42,450 bases of DNA from an uncultured Oscillatoriales cyanobacterium (GCA_903893625.1 CAITND010000094.1:1-42450), one strand, 5' to 3'. Shown: positions 1 to 8,442, numbered from the stretch's first letter. Numbers and translations are program-made. The notes: generated by a model from the sequence alone, not told the origin.

Positions 1-488
1 ATATTTTCAGACCGGAAATGATAAACTAGAAATTGATTATTTTGCCAAAACCAAACTTCACGCACTCCCAATCTTTGATAAACTTCTAAGCGATTAATTC
101 CCCCACTGGTAATCACAACTTCTATGGCTAAATCAGGAATTTCTTTATTAGTTCCAATACAATAACTTTCATCGGGTTCAGTTCCCCCTCGTTGTTCTGG
201 GTTCCGTAATGTCATCGAACCTGTGGGATAATATTCTGTATCTGTTTCTAAAAAATAGATTTCTAAAAGGGTTCCAATTCGGGTTTTAATACTTTCATGA
301 TTGCGACTCGGTGACATAACTTCTAAAATTCCATCTAAATAGGTTAAACGAAACTCTAAACTATCCTGTAATTGAGTTAATAGGGTTTCATAATATTGCC
401 AACTCACCTTATCCGTGATATAACGAACTTCTGAACCTTGTAAATTTTCTTCAGGATTAAGTAACATTTCGAGTTTACTAGCTAACAT
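1..488 (-). CDS. Uma2-family putative endonuclease (DUF820), 3' end outside the window
   Basis: A minus-strand reading frame starts with ATG at 488 and runs off the left edge, so only about 162 N-terminal codons are visible. It is a near copy of the next gene (553-1188) at a constant offset of 700 bp. The Uma2/DUF820 family has a PD-(D/E)xK-like nuclease fold and is greatly expanded in cyanobacteria; its biological role is not established. The visible part includes the family's acidic stretch, with a PDLAIEV-type strand near residue 118 and an EVWF strand further on. A patch at about 259-279 differs markedly from the other copy while the flanks are almost identical, as expected after gene conversion or separate divergence. 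Confidence 0.8.
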   Translation of the reverse strand, partial: MLASKLEMLLNPEENLQGSEVRYITDKVSWQYYETLLTQLQDSLEFRLTYLDGILEVMSPSRNHESIKTRIGTLLEIYFLETDTEYYPTGSMTLRNPEQRGGTEPDESYCIGTNKEIPDLAIEVVITSGGINRLEVYQRLGVREVWFWQNNQFLVYHFRSEN

Positions 489-552
489 CGTTAAATCTCC
501 TATTTAACAAAAAAATTATATCAAAAACCCGTTGTTGCGCGAAGCGCTATAA

Positions 553-1188
553 TTACTGATTTAAGGTTTGACGAAATGATTTTGCAGCAATTAAAGGATT
601 AGGATGTTGTACATATTCCGCTAATACAGCTAAATCGAGATGGGTAAGAATTTCACTTTTATTGATTAATTCATATCCTGATGTTTGCTGAAATTGTTCA
701 ATATTTTCAGACCGGAAATGATAAACTAGAAATTGATTATTTTGCCAAAACCAAACTTCACGCACTCCCAATCTTTGATAAACTTCTAAGCGATTAATTC
801 CCCCACTGGTAATCACAACTTCTATCGCTAAATCAGGAATTTCTTTATTAGTTCCAATACAATAACTTTCATCGGGTTCAGTTCCCCCGCGTTGTTCTGG
901 GTTCCGTAATGTCATCGAACCTGTGGGATAATATTCTGTATCTGTCTCTAAAAAATAAATCAGTAATAAATCCCCAATACGGGTTTTAATACTTTCATGA
1001 TTGCGACTGGGTGACATAACTTCTAAGATTCCATCTAAATAAGTTAAGCGAAACTCCAAACTATCTTGTAATTGAGTTAATAGGGTTTCATAATATTGCC
1101 AACTCACCTTATCCGTGATGTAACGAACCTCTGAGCCCTGTAAATTTTCTTCAGGATTAAGTAACGTTTCGAGTTTACTAGCTAACAT
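553..1188 (-). CDS. Uma2-family putative endonuclease (DUF820)
   Basis: This is a 211-aa complete copy of the Uma2/DUF820 family, which has a predicted restriction-endonuclease-like fold and unknown substrate. Visible landmarks are the early YLDGILEVMSPS strand (about residues 50-60), the central PDLAIEV strand with the acidic residue (about 118-124), and the REVWFW strand. The ATG at 1188 is preceded on the minus strand by an AGGAGAT Shine-Dalgarno-like run. The gene lies directly upstream of its own duplicate in the same orientation. Family membership is secure from the motifs; function is not. Confidence 0.85.
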   Translation of the reverse strand: MLASKLETLLNPEENLQGSEVRYITDKVSWQYYETLLTQLQDSLEFRLTYLDGILEVMSPSRNHESIKTRIGDLLLIYFLETDTEYYPTGSMTLRNPEQRGGTEPDESYCIGTNKEIPDLAIEVVITSGGINRLEVYQRLGVREVWFWQNNQFLVYHFRSENIEQFQQTSGYELINKSEILTHLDLAVLAEYVQHPNPLIAAKSFRQTLNQ

Positions 1189-1263
1189 AATTAAATCTCC
1201 TATTTAACAAAATTATATCAAACATCTCAATCCGTTGTTGCGCTTCAGCACATCCTAACCCCC

Positions 1264-2217
1264 CTAATCTTTAACCTGACTTAAGTTTAAAACATCCGTA
1301 AAATTTGAACAGTAGGCGGGTAAGTTATAAACCGCAGGATGAACAGGATTTTGATAAGTAAAATGACGATAATTGAGACAAAATCGATCCCATTCTGCCA
1401 TTTGGATTCTAAATAACCAGATAAAAAAGTTAGCTAACCTCAGAGATAAATCAAACCGGAAATAAATCGGTTTATGATAATATTTACAAGCGGTTTCTAT
1501 AGCTTGATTTAAGGTAATTTCTGGATTTCCTAAAACAAATTGTTCTGTTTCCAGGGAAATCGGAGGATGATTCACTAAATAATACACTACTTCAGCAATA
1601 TCGGCAGCATGAATAAAATGAAAACTCGCATCCGCTTGAAACCAACGAATTAAATTCATCCATTTAACAACATCACCAATACCCCCGGATAAATGAGAAT
1701 AGGGTTTATTATCGTCTCCTCCTAAAACTAAAGTCGGAAATAATACCCTCAAAGGAGGTAAACTAGGGGCAATTTTTAATAATTCCTGTAAACATTCATA
1801 TTTTGTTCTAATATAATCCGTCCCAATTTCTCCCGCTTCGGGTAATAAATTATTATTTTGACCTAAAATACTAGCCGTTGAAAAATATAAAATTTGCTCA
1901 CAAATTTGAGGATTTAATAATTTAACTAACTCTAAATTAGCTTTAACATTAATCTCTAAAACCTCTTGATATCCACCCCAAGCTGTAGCAATTAAAATTG
2001 CTATATTAATGGTAGATAATAAATCTTTAAATTGATTGATGTCTCTTAAATCACCTTGAATAATATTAATATTAGGACAACTATTGTAATCAAATCCTAA
2101 TTTATCGGGATTTCTAACTAATAGAAATAATTCATCATCTGTATTTTGAATCAGTTTCTCTACAATATAATGACCAATACAACCACTAGCACCAGTAACA
2201 AAAATTCGTTTTTTCAT
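1264..2217 (-). CDS. NAD-dependent epimerase/dehydratase family (atypical SDR)
   Basis: This Rossmann-fold protein is of the extended or atypical short-chain dehydrogenase type. Directly after the chosen ATG at 2217 comes KKRIFVTGASGCIGHYIVEKL, holding the TGxxGxxG dinucleotide-binding motif of the family. A further upstream ATG at 2244 would add nine residues, but the family normally begins just before the first beta strand, so 2217 is preferred. The catalytic region contains a YIRTKYECL segment that resembles the YxxxK signature (about residues 135-142 from the long start). The substrate is unknown; nucleotide-sugar or plant-type reductase-like activity is possible. No operon partner is evident, and hemE follows upstream at a 230-bp distance. 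Confidence 0.8.
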   Translation of the reverse strand: MKKRIFVTGASGCIGHYIVEKLIQNTDDELFLLVRNPDKLGFDYNSCPNINIIQGDLRDINQFKDLLSTINIAILIATAWGGYQEVLEINVKANLELVKLLNPQICEQILYFSTASILGQNNNLLPEAGEIGTDYIRTKYECLQELLKIAPSLPPLRVLFPTLVLGGDDNKPYSHLSGGIGDVVKWMNLIRWFQADASFHFIHAADIAEVVYYLVNHPPISLETEQFVLGNPEITLNQAIETACKYYHKPIYFRFDLSLRLANFFIWLFRIQMAEWDRFCLNYRHFTYQNPVHPAVYNLPAYCSNFTDVLNLSQVKD

Positions 2218-2402
2218 ATTATTAATAATTACTCGAACCCTCATAATGGGCGGGTTTAGATAATCTATTGGTGGGTATTCAAGATTGACTCGAACCCGCC
2301 CCTACAACCGTTATAAATCTTGAATATATCCTCTTTGTGTCTTCGTGTCTTTGTGTTTTTTTCAGAAAATTAACAATACCAAAAACTTCCGACATTGGAT
2401 TT

Positions 2403-2427
2403 CTAGGGTGGGGAAACCCAACCCTAG
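2403..2427. terminator. Hairpin downstream of hemE
   Basis: A 7-bp stem CTAGGGT/ACCCTAG continues, after one mismatch, into GGG/CCC closed by an AAA loop. It lies 24 bp past the hemE stop codon on the minus strand. There is no long T run, so it may be an RNA-stabilising structure rather than a true intrinsic terminator. Confidence 0.4.
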
Positions 2428-2450
2428 ATGTGCTGAAGCACCACAACAAA

Positions 2451-3515
2451 TTAAGCGTTAACCTTCAATAATTGATCCGCTTGTTTTGCAGTTTCAAAGA
2501 AATAGGCAACGTTTTCTTCCGGGGTATTTTGGAGAACACCATGCCCTAAATTGAGGATATGACCTCGATTTCCAGCTTTTCTAATAGTGTCTAAAATCCG
2601 CTCACGGATCGTTTCTTTAGACCCAAATAAAACACAAGGATCAAGATTACCTTGAACCCCAATATTTTGACCCATACGTTGACGCGCATCCGCCATATCA
2701 ACCATCCAGTCAACACTGATAAAATCAAACCCAGTTTTAGCCATTCGTTCTAATAATCCCGAACTACCATTAATATAAAGAATTAACGGGGTATCAGGAT
2801 GGGTTTGTTTAACTTGATCAACCACTCGTTTTTGATAAGGAAGGGCAAAAACTTCATAATCTTGAGGGCTTAATTGACCCGCCCAAGAATCAAACATTTG
2901 AATCACTTGAGCGCCAGAATCAATTTGATAGCGCACATAAACAGCGATCGCATCTGCAATTTTTTCCAAGAATTTATGCAGAATTGCAGGTTCAGAAAAT
3001 GCCATTTTTTTAATCACAGCATAATCTTTAGAACTCTTGCCTTCAACCGCATAAGCTGCCAACGTCCAAGGAGCACCAACAAACCCTAATACAGTGGCTT
3101 GATTTCCCACTTCCCGACGTAAAGTTTGCAGAATTTCCCGAATAAAAGGTAGGGTTTCTTCCGGTTCAATGGGATGCAGTTTTTCAACTTGTTCTAAACT
3201 GCGAATTGGAGGAGTAATAATCGGCCCTTTGCTTTCAATAATATCAAAATCAATGCCAATTCCAGGGAGAGGTGTTAGAATATCGGAAAATAAAATCACC
3301 CCATCCGGTTGAAAAGCACGGAAAGGTTGCAGGGAAATTTCAACAGCGATATCCGTTTTTTCGGAGCGCTCGCGGAAAGAAGGGTATTTTTCCCGCAGAT
3401 CACGATATGCTTTCATATAGCGACCCGCCTGTCGCATCATCCACACGGGGGGACGATCCAGTTTTTCACCACGAGCGGCACGCAACAGATAGGGAATTTG
3501 GGTCGATTCGGTCAT
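2451..3515 (-). CDS. hemE: Uroporphyrinogen III decarboxylase
   Basis: HemE removes the four acetate carboxyls of uroporphyrinogen III to give coproporphyrinogen III, the branch shared by heme, chlorophyll and bilins. The 354-aa length is normal for the family. The N-terminal signature [14 protein letters not shown] (residues about 21-34) carries the substrate-binding arginines, and [12 protein letters not shown] and [16 protein letters not shown] are the usual central motifs. C-terminal [19 protein letters not shown] is also typical. The gene stands alone here, far from the other tetrapyrrole genes at 27.5-31.5 kb. Assignment is very secure. Confidence 0.97.
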   Translation of the reverse strand: MTESTQIPYLLRAARGEKLDRPPVWMMRQAGRYMKAYRDLREKYPSFRERSEKTDIAVEISLQPFRAFQPDGVILFSDILTPLPGIGIDFDIIESKGPIITPPIRSLEQVEKLHPIEPEETLPFIREILQTLRREVGNQATVLGFVGAPWTLAAYAVEGKSSKDYAVIKKMAFSEPAILHKFLEKIADAIAVYVRYQIDSGAQVIQMFDSWAGQLSPQDYEVFALPYQKRVVDQVKQTHPDTPLILYINGSSGLLERMAKTGFDFISVDWMVDMADARQRMGQNIGVQGNLDPCVLFGSKETIRERILDTIRKAGNRGHILNLGHGVLQNTPEENVAYFFETAKQADQLLKVNA

Positions 3516-3535
3516 TTTAACGTTACTAAAGTTTA

Positions 3536-3867
3536 AAAAAAGTTTTTAGGCCAATTCTTAGCTTACCACTGATAGGGTATTGGGTTTCAGGTTTCGGGTT
3601 TTGGGGAAGAAAAGCAGGAGGTGCTTCCCCAGTTAGGAAGGGGAAGAATTCCTCATAAGAAATCTCTCGGAGATTTAACCCCCTCTAACTCCCCCTTCCC
3701 TACAAGGGAAGGGGGTTGGGGGGTTAGGTCTTAGGGGAAGAAAGACCAGATAACGTAGAGATGTGCCATGGCACGTTTCTACAGCCCGAAATGCGAGTTC
3801 AGAGCCTTTGGCGTTAAGTTGACAATGATGGGGAAACCCCGCCCCTACCCGTCAACAGTCAACACAT
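3536..3867. repeat. Gene-free stretch with a perfect C/G-rich hairpin
   Basis: This intergenic region carries an 11-bp perfect stem (CCCCCTTCCCT at 3691-3701, AGGGAAGGGGG at 3705-3715) with a 3-base ACA loop. Outer arms at about 3677-3727 (TAACCCCCT against GGGGGTTAG) also pair. It is a typical interspersed cyanobacterial palindromic repeat. No coding frame or tRNA is seen. Runs such as GGGGAAACCCCGCCCCTACCCG near 3832-3850 resemble other scattered repeats. Confidence 0.6.
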
Positions 3868-4893
3868 TCAAAACCGATAGACTTGCCCATCAATTAACAG
3901 TCTGGTGATTCCTTTTGCCTGTAGATAGGGAGCCGCTTTTCTCAGGAGTCGGCCATCGGGAACTTTAAACACCCGTTGGTTCCGTCCTGAGAAACGACTG
4001 GCTACCCGGTGATTATCAAATACAGGAAGGGTTTTTTCCAGAACTTCCTCCTCTGGAATGGTTCCTAACTCACTAAACGCTCTCAGGGGTTTAGCAATCA
4101 ATTCAGAGGAACGGTCAATGACTAAATAGCAAGTTCTAGGTAGTACCGTTTCCGTTAGGGGCAAAATCTTGACTAATGTTGCACCGCCACTGACTAGAGC
4201 ATTTGAAAATAGGCTGCGCCGATCTCCGTCATCCTCCTCATCCTCCTCATCCCCAAACTCGTCTAGGTAATCCTCCTCATCCTGATTCTCGTCCCCGTCA
4301 TCCTGATTCTCGTCATCCTGATTCTCGTCATCCTCTTCATCATCATAGTCCCCAAAGACATGACCCCTGGGTTCAAGCAGATCTGCTGCTAACAGTTCCA
4401 CTAAGCGAGGAGTAGATGGGTGATAATTAGACTTTTGAGTCTCCATAGAATCCAGTTCTAAGGGATGAGAAGGGTCAGATTCTAAAATCTCCGAATCAAG
4501 CGCAGATGAACGTTTGCGCTTTCGAGGCAGTATAAGTGTAGATTCGCGAGAAACCTCCACAGGTTCCGGCATCTCTAGGTGAACGTCCTGTTGAGGCTCA
4601 TCCAAATCACCTGTATCCTCTGAGGAACGTTTACCCACACGATGAAGACGCTGTTTTTGAGCCGTCAGAATGTCATAGACATCTTTAGGAACAGCACTTT
4701 GCAGGACTCGTCTCACCGTTGAGCTACTGACTCCATAACGTTCTGCCAAAGTAATCGTTGTTTCCTCTGGCACATCTTGATAGAGCCTAATAATTTCCTG
4801 TTTTTCCGATTCAGACAGTTTCGTGGATGTCATTGAGTTAGGAGTCTCTTGATGTCGAAGGATTAGGGTGGACTCTCCCCGGGCAGAAGCCAC
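3868..4893 (-). CDS. HTH-containing protein with a long acidic repeat linker (unknown function)
   Basis: This 341-aa protein has an N-terminal helix-turn-helix of the resolvase/transposase or sigma-like kind (KQEIIRLYQD...TLAERYGVSSSTVRRVLQ, about residues 31-67). A proline- and serine-rich middle follows with a basic PRKRKRSS segment, then a very acidic tract of D/E/N/Q repeats (about 184-225). A conserved-looking C-terminal domain ends in ITRLLIDGQVYRF. I do not recognise a characterised family; it looks like a cyanobacterial conserved hypothetical, probably DNA-binding. The start is uncertain: GTG at 4893, or ATG at 4833 giving MTSTKL. The ESTLIL peptide occurs both in the disputed N-terminal extension and at about residue 118, which mildly supports the long form. 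It is on the same strand as the next gene upstream, 102 bp away. Confidence 0.6.
   Translation of the reverse strand: MASARGESTLILRHQETPNSMTSTKLSESEKQEIIRLYQDVPEETTITLAERYGVSSSTVRRVLQSAVPKDVYDILTAQKQRLHRVGKRSSEDTGDLDEPQQDVHLEMPEPVEVSRESTLILPRKRKRSSALDSEILESDPSHPLELDSMETQKSNYHPSTPRLVELLAADLLEPRGHVFGDYDDEEDDENQDDENQDDGDENQDEEDYLDEFGDEEDEEDDGDRRSLFSNALVSGGATLVKILPLTETVLPRTCYLVIDRSSELIAKPLRAFSELGTIPEEEVLEKTLPVFDNHRVASRFSGRNQRVFKVPDGRLLRKAAPYLQAKGITRLLIDGQVYRF
4228..4345. repeat. Intragenic acidic minisatellite
   Basis: Imperfect repeats of a TCATCCTGATTCTCG-type unit, alternating with TCCTCCTCA runs, encode the DDENQD/DEEDEED tract of the HTH protein on the minus strand. Units in multiples of 3 bp keep the frame open when the copy number changes. 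Confidence 0.65.
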
Positions 4894-4995
4894 GAGGTTT
4901 CCAACGAGGCTTCCTTATGAGGAGGGGAGAAGGATTAAACTGGATTTCCATTGATCTCGATCTTGTTGAAATCGAAACCCCAACAGGTGAATCGA

Positions 4996-6048
4996 TTAAC
5001 CTTTCGCCGTGCGTCTACCCCGTCGGCTTTGACGAGAACGGGTTGAGATGTCGTACTCCAAAATCGCTCCAACAGCAAATAAAACACCCGTAAACACAAA
5101 GAAGACTTCTAATAAGCCCCCACTTTCATATTCGCCTTGCAGTCGGGAGTCAGCCCATTTGAAGTACATATCCGCAATGTAGAGGGAAAAGATAGCAAAC
5201 GCAATCATCCGCCATGACTGAGAAAACCGTCCCCCCCAAAAGGCTAAAATTAGGGCCGTTGCCAAAATCAACAGGAAAACATCCCCAATGATATAAAACA
5301 AATTCACCCCAAATTCTAGGGGTTCAAGTTTGCTATCAAGGGCTTCTACCCATAAAGGGGCAGAAGTGGTTTCGTCCTTTGGTTCGATTTCAGCAGCAGC
5401 CTGAGTTTTAGCCCCAGGTTTCTCCAATTTAGGAGCAGATTTAGGGGCAGATGCCACAGTGGATGGAACTGAAGCCTTGGCAACTGGTTGTTCAATGGCC
5501 ACAGGTTCCGGTGAACCCAGCAATCCAAAAAAGGTGGGGCTTGCAACCCATAGACCAAAGGCAGTTCCAGCAACAGCTACCCCCAACAAGGCAATCCACT
5601 GGGCAATTTCTAAATCCACTCGTTTAGAGAGGACAGCCAGAATCATCCCAGCCCCAAGAAAGATATAGCTGAGAACGTAAAAAGCATCGGCGATGGAAAC
5701 CGCCGGGTCTAAATGCCAGACGAGTTCCCACACACCAAAGAGGACACCCCCGACAAAGTAGAAAAACACCCCTAAACCGATACACAACCAGACGTTGCGA
5801 CCGCTAACCATCTGGGGACTTTGCCAGTTTCTATAACAGACAATCGCTGCTGCCAGAAATGCCCCTAATTCAAAAACGTAGGTTCCGATGGAGTACCACA
5901 GAGGTAACTCCTCTCCTTCCACCGTCACACTAAACAGCAGGAAGAATAACAAGGCAAGAACAGCCCACACAATCCCTGTAATCACCATGCCCTGTGCCGA
6001 AAACAGGGAGGAAGATAAGGAGGACTTTTGTTGTGAAGTGCTACTCAT
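4996..6048 (-). CDS. Multi-pass membrane protein with a proline/alanine-rich cytoplasmic or lumenal loop (unknown function)
   Basis: This 350-aa protein has about eight predicted membrane helices: five in the first half (roughly residues 20-43, 50-72, 84-110, 118-143 and 147-168) and three in the second half (about 250-274, 282-303 and 312-335). Between them is an approximately 80-residue hydrophilic loop rich in A, P, K and E. The tail is strongly basic (TRSRQSRRGRRTAKG), which favours a cytoplasmic C-terminus. I do not recognise a named family. It is transcribed in the same direction as the HTH gene downstream. The ATG at 6048 looks right because the hydrophobic helix follows a short polar N-terminus. 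Confidence 0.7.
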   Translation of the reverse strand: MSSTSQQKSSLSSSLFSAQGMVITGIVWAVLALLFFLLFSVTVEGEELPLWYSIGTYVFELGAFLAAAIVCYRNWQSPQMVSGRNVWLCIGLGVFFYFVGGVLFGVWELVWHLDPAVSIADAFYVLSYIFLGAGMILAVLSKRVDLEIAQWIALLGVAVAGTAFGLWVASPTFFGLLGSPEPVAIEQPVAKASVPSTVASAPKSAPKLEKPGAKTQAAAEIEPKDETTSAPLWVEALDSKLEPLEFGVNLFYIIGDVFLLILATALILAFWGGRFSQSWRMIAFAIFSLYIADMYFKWADSRLQGEYESGGLLEVFFVFTGVLFAVGAILEYDISTRSRQSRRGRRTAKG

Positions 6049-6181
6049 AGGATTAAAATAACTAGCAACTTAAAGAATCAAGACAAAGTTTAGAGGCTGA
6101 TCGTCTTTAACTTCAGCATTTCAACAATAGTCTTTAGTAAGATCGTCCCATATTTAGGTCAGATCAGCTAGTCTAACATTC

Positions 6182-6303
6182 TTGACATTCCCCCCTGCTT
6201 CTAGCCGGGGGATTGGTTCAACGATTCAACTTGCGCTCTGTAGGTATTGTTACCAGAGATTTGGGTTTAAAGCCTTGCCATTGCGGATATCCCCAGCCCC
6301 ATG
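6182..6303. repeat. Hairpin and possible IS200/IS605-type relic downstream of psbN
   Basis: A CCCCC/GGGGG hairpin around CTGCTTCTAGC (about 6190-6213) is followed by roughly 90 bp without a coding frame that ends at the psbN stop. The sequence resembles structured ends of cyanobacterial tnpB elements as I remember them, but no transposase frame remains. The hairpin could also terminate psbN transcription on the minus strand. The mobile-element identification is tentative. Confidence 0.25.
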
Positions 6304-6435
6304 TTAGTCTTCGTGTTCTTCAAATGGGTCGCGCAGGTCAGTAGAAGCAGGGCCGAAAGCTGTGTAAATCGCATATCCCGTCAGGGCGATAACAACCGCA
6401 GCGATGGAAATGCTAAGAGCTAATGCGGGTTCCAT
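6304..6435 (-). CDS. psbN: PsbN, photosystem II assembly membrane protein
   Basis: This 43-codon gene begins with [15 protein letters not shown], has one hydrophobic helix (about residues 5-27) and ends with the family-typical DPFEEHED. PsbN is a small thylakoid membrane protein needed for photosystem II assembly and repair rather than a stable subunit. It lies head to head with psbH, the arrangement conserved in cyanobacteria and plastids. Length and both termini match the family closely, so the call is secure despite its small size. Confidence 0.95.
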   Translation of the reverse strand: MEPALALSISIAAVVIALTGYAIYTAFGPASTDLRDPFEEHED

Positions 6436-6667
6436 TATGATTAATCCCTTGTTATTCGTGTGCTTCTATAATAAAATACTCATAAAAATTAAGACAATTT
6501 AACAATTGTTTCGGTACTGGAGCCGGGACAGAGTGTTTAACCTGAAATTGGGACACCCGAAATCGGGTAACATTAGCCTAAGCCTCCCATATCTTCCCTA
6601 ACCGGAAGCGGTGGGGGTGTCCAAAATCCAGATAAAATTTTGTTGATGTAAAAAATTTAGGTGAACT
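6436..6667. promoter_or_regulatory. Divergent psbN/psbH control region
   Basis: This 232-bp region separates the divergent start codons of psbN and psbH and must contain both promoters. A GGTGA ribosome-binding-like run lies just before the psbH ATG. GGGACACCCGAAATCGGG and CGGTGGGGGTGTCC can pair with each other, giving a possible leader hairpin. No promoter boxes can be fixed with confidence. Confidence 0.4.
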
Positions 6668-6871
6668 ATGGCACAACGGACTTGGTTAGGAGATGTACTA
6701 AGACCTTTAAATTCTGAGTATGGTAAAGTTTCTCCAGGTTGGGGGACAACTTCTGTAATGGCAGTGTTTATGGGGCTGTTTTTCGTGTTTCTGTTAATTA
6801 TTTTACAGATTTATAACTCCTCACTGCTACTTGAGAATGTGGATGTGAACTGGGCTAATTTAACCCGCTAA
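6668..6871 (+). CDS. psbH: Photosystem II reaction centre protein H
   Basis: PsbH is a single-helix subunit of photosystem II that stabilises the QA/QB region and bicarbonate binding. The 67-aa product has the typical start ([27 protein letters not shown]), one transmembrane helix (about residues 29-50) and a short lumenal tail. As in other cyanobacteria it lacks the phosphorylated N-terminal extension of plants. It is divergent from psbN and followed 188 bp later by tatA. Confidence 0.97.
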   Translation: MAQRTWLGDVLRPLNSEYGKVSPGWGTTSVMAVFMGLFFVFLLIILQIYNSSLLLENVDVNWANLTR

Positions 6872-6893
6872 TCAAGTTTCAAATCCGGTTAAT

Positions 6894-7003
6894 CGTGAAC
6901 TGTGATCAGCGATTTAGGAGATGGGTTTGAAGTATTATTATTGAAAATCCTCAACCTAAATCCTGTATTTCTACTTGTTGAAAGTCGAAAAGCACAGTTC
7001 ACG
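6894..7003. repeat. Nested inverted repeats between psbH and tatA
   Basis: Outer arms CGTGAACTGTG (6894-6904) and CACAGTTCACG (6993-7003) are perfect 11-bp inverted copies. Inside them GATTTAGG (6911-6918) pairs with CCTAAATC (6955-6962). The whole could fold into a 110-nt branched hairpin, suggesting a small MITE-like repeat or a processing structure for the psbH transcript. Confidence 0.5.
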
Positions 7004-7059
7004 GTTTTCTATTTATAATGTATAAAGGTTATTTTTTTAGAACTTAGGAGACTATTTTA

Positions 7060-7320
7060 GTGAATATATTTGGAATTGGTTTACCCGAAATGGCCGTGAT
7101 TTTGGTTTTGGCACTTTTAATTTTTGGCCCCAAAAAATTACCCGAAATTGGGAGTAGTTTGGGGAAAGCGCTCAAAGGGTTTCAACAGGCTTCCAGAGAG
7201 TTTGAGAATGAATTTAAACGGGAAGCCCAACAGTTAGAAGAAACGACGAAAATTAAGCCAGAAAATAACTCAACGGTAGCATCCAGCCCAAAAGAGGAAA
7301 AAATCAACTCCATTGATTAA
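7060..7320 (+). CDS. tatA: Twin-arginine translocase subunit TatA/E
   Basis: TatA oligomers form the translocation element of the Tat pathway, which moves folded proteins across plasma and thylakoid membranes. The 86-aa product has the short N-terminal helix (about residues 4-21, GLPEMAVILVLALLIFG), the FGPKKLPEIG hinge and an amphipathic helix (SLGKALKGFQQASREFENEF). A charged unstructured tail follows. It starts with GTG at 7060, preceded by a strong TTAGGAG at 7044-7050. No tatC is nearby, which is usual in cyanobacteria. Confidence 0.92.
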   Translation: MNIFGIGLPEMAVILVLALLIFGPKKLPEIGSSLGKALKGFQQASREFENEFKREAQQLEETTKIKPENNSTVASSPKEEKINSID

Positions 7321-7367
7321 TGCTTAACGAGAATCAAACGGCTATACTTCAGGATGAATGTTAGTGA

Positions 7368-8027
7368 GTGATATCAACGATTATGATCATGGAGGTTACA
7401 CCTGCCAAGACATTAATTGTTCCGCAATTAATTGTAGGTTTAGGAAATCCCGAAGCTAAATATAATCAAACCCGACACAATATTGGTTTTGAGGCTATCG
7501 ATGCTTTAGCAACAGCTTGGCGAATTCCAATTTCAGAAAATCGCAAATTTAAAGGGAAATTCGGCGAAGGGGTAACATCCTCTGGAGAGAAAATTCGCTT
7601 GTTAAAGCCACTGACCTATATGAACTTATCAGGACAAGCCATTCGTGCTGTCGTTGATTGGTATAAACTACCTCCAACCTCCGTATTAATCATTTATGAT
7701 GATATGGATTTACCATTAGGACGGTTGCGGCTGCGGTTGTCCGGTTCCGCCGGAGGTCATAATGGTATGAAATCCACTATTTCCCATTTAGGAACTCAAA
7801 ATTTTCCTCGGTTGCGAATTGGAATTGGTAAACCCAAGTCAACTTCTGTCACCAGTGAGCGGGAAACGGTTTCTTACGTTCTGGGAAAATTTTCCTCAAC
7901 AGAAATGCAAGTCATGGAACAAGTTCTAAAATGGGTGGGAGAAGCGATTGATTTGAGTTTACATCAAGGTGTCGAAAAAGCAATGAGTCTATACAATAAT
8001 CGTAGTCTTGTTGATAGTACAGAGTGA
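7368..8027 (+). CDS. pth: Peptidyl-tRNA hydrolase
   Basis: Pth cleaves peptidyl-tRNAs released from stalled ribosomes and recycles the tRNA. The core begins at LIVGLGNPEAKYNQTRHNIGFEAID, containing the substrate-contacting Asn and the catalytic His of the family. The motifs KPLTYMNLSGQA, IIYDDMDLPLG and GSAGGHNGMKSI-like GGHNGMKST follow in order. The start is ambiguous: GTG 7368, ATG 7383 or ATG 7389; the in-frame GTG gives 219 aa. Its stop overlaps the next start (GTGA), so the DUF3146 gene is probably translationally coupled. Confidence 0.95.
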   Translation: MISTIMIMEVTPAKTLIVPQLIVGLGNPEAKYNQTRHNIGFEAIDALATAWRIPISENRKFKGKFGEGVTSSGEKIRLLKPLTYMNLSGQAIRAVVDWYKLPPTSVLIIYDDMDLPLGRLRLRLSGSAGGHNGMKSTISHLGTQNFPRLRIGIGKPKSTSVTSERETVSYVLGKFSSTEMQVMEQVLKWVGEAIDLSLHQGVEKAMSLYNNRSLVDSTE

Positions 8028-8290
8028 GTTCTCAAAGTTTACCTGAAACAACAGCGTATGTTAGAATTACGCGGCAATCTTGGCAACAGGGTCTTCTCGA
8101 AGGAGAAGTCAGTGCTGGTGATTATGAGTGGCGATTTCAATGGCGATTTCGACACACCAAAAAACTCACAATTCAACCGTCCCAAGGACGAGCATTAATC
8201 CAAGAACCCTTGGGACGGTTTTTAGAAAAGTATGATTATCAATTAGAACCTGGTGGCGATTATTCCTTTACTGTTCGCGCTCAATTTTAG
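8024..8290 (+). CDS. DUF3146 family protein
   Basis: This 88-aa protein is highly conserved in cyanobacteria and has no known function. Recognisable features are the ITRQSWQQGLLEGEVSAGDYEWRFQWRF block and the C-terminal YQLEPGGDYSFTVRA. It starts with GTG overlapping the pth stop by four bases, so translation is probably coupled to pth. No membrane helix or signal peptide is present. Assignment to DUF3146 is from memory of the family pattern and is fairly firm. Confidence 0.75.
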   Translation: MSSQSLPETTAYVRITRQSWQQGLLEGEVSAGDYEWRFQWRFRHTKKLTIQPSQGRALIQEPLGRFLEKYDYQLEPGGDYSFTVRAQF

Positions 8291-8342
8291 GTTAGGTAGA
8301 AGTGTTGCGTATACCCCAACAATTGAATAATCAAGGACAGAT

Positions 8343-8405
8343 ATATACCGAAAGTTTCTGCTTTTTGTCCGATAGGGGTTGAATATACCGAAACTTTTGG
8401 TATAT
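8343..8405. promoter_or_regulatory. Palindromic operator-like site plus upstream half copy
   Basis: A near-perfect 23-bp palindrome lies at 8383-8405 with arms ATATACCGAAA and TTTTGGTATAT (one G-T position). The left arm ATATACCGAAA is repeated in direct orientation exactly 40 bp upstream at 8343-8353. The site ends 37 bp before the radical SAM start codon, a plausible position for a repressor or activator site or a leader hairpin. Confidence 0.5.
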
Positions 8406-8442
8406 TTAATCCTTAGACAGATAGCAGATAAGGAAAAAAACA

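Larger units (their letters stand above)
1..1245. repeat. Tandem direct duplication, about 0.55 kb copies 700 bp apart
   Basis: Bases 1-545 correspond to 701-1245, covering the Uma2 coding region and its leader up to a shared CCGTTGTTGCGC. Most substitutions are isolated, but the stretch at about 259-279 versus 959-979 is clearly different. The duplication makes two adjacent Uma2 genes and could expand or collapse by homologous recombination. Confidence 0.85.
1234..2447. repeat. Inverted 21-bp repeats flanking the epimerase gene
   Basis: The 21 bp at 1234-1254 and 2427-2447 are inverted copies matching at 19 of 21 positions. Each contains the core CTTCAGCAC or its complement GTGCTGAAG. The right arm also holds the small palindrome GTGCTGAAGCAC. 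They bracket the epimerase gene, but such small palindromes are commonly scattered in cyanobacterial genomes, so transposon ends are not implied. Confidence 0.5.

Noticed and set aside
4203-4415. 70-aa plus-strand frame rich in HPDSRHP
   Set aside because: It is the complement of the acidic repeat tract in the HTH gene, so the frame stays open by composition only.
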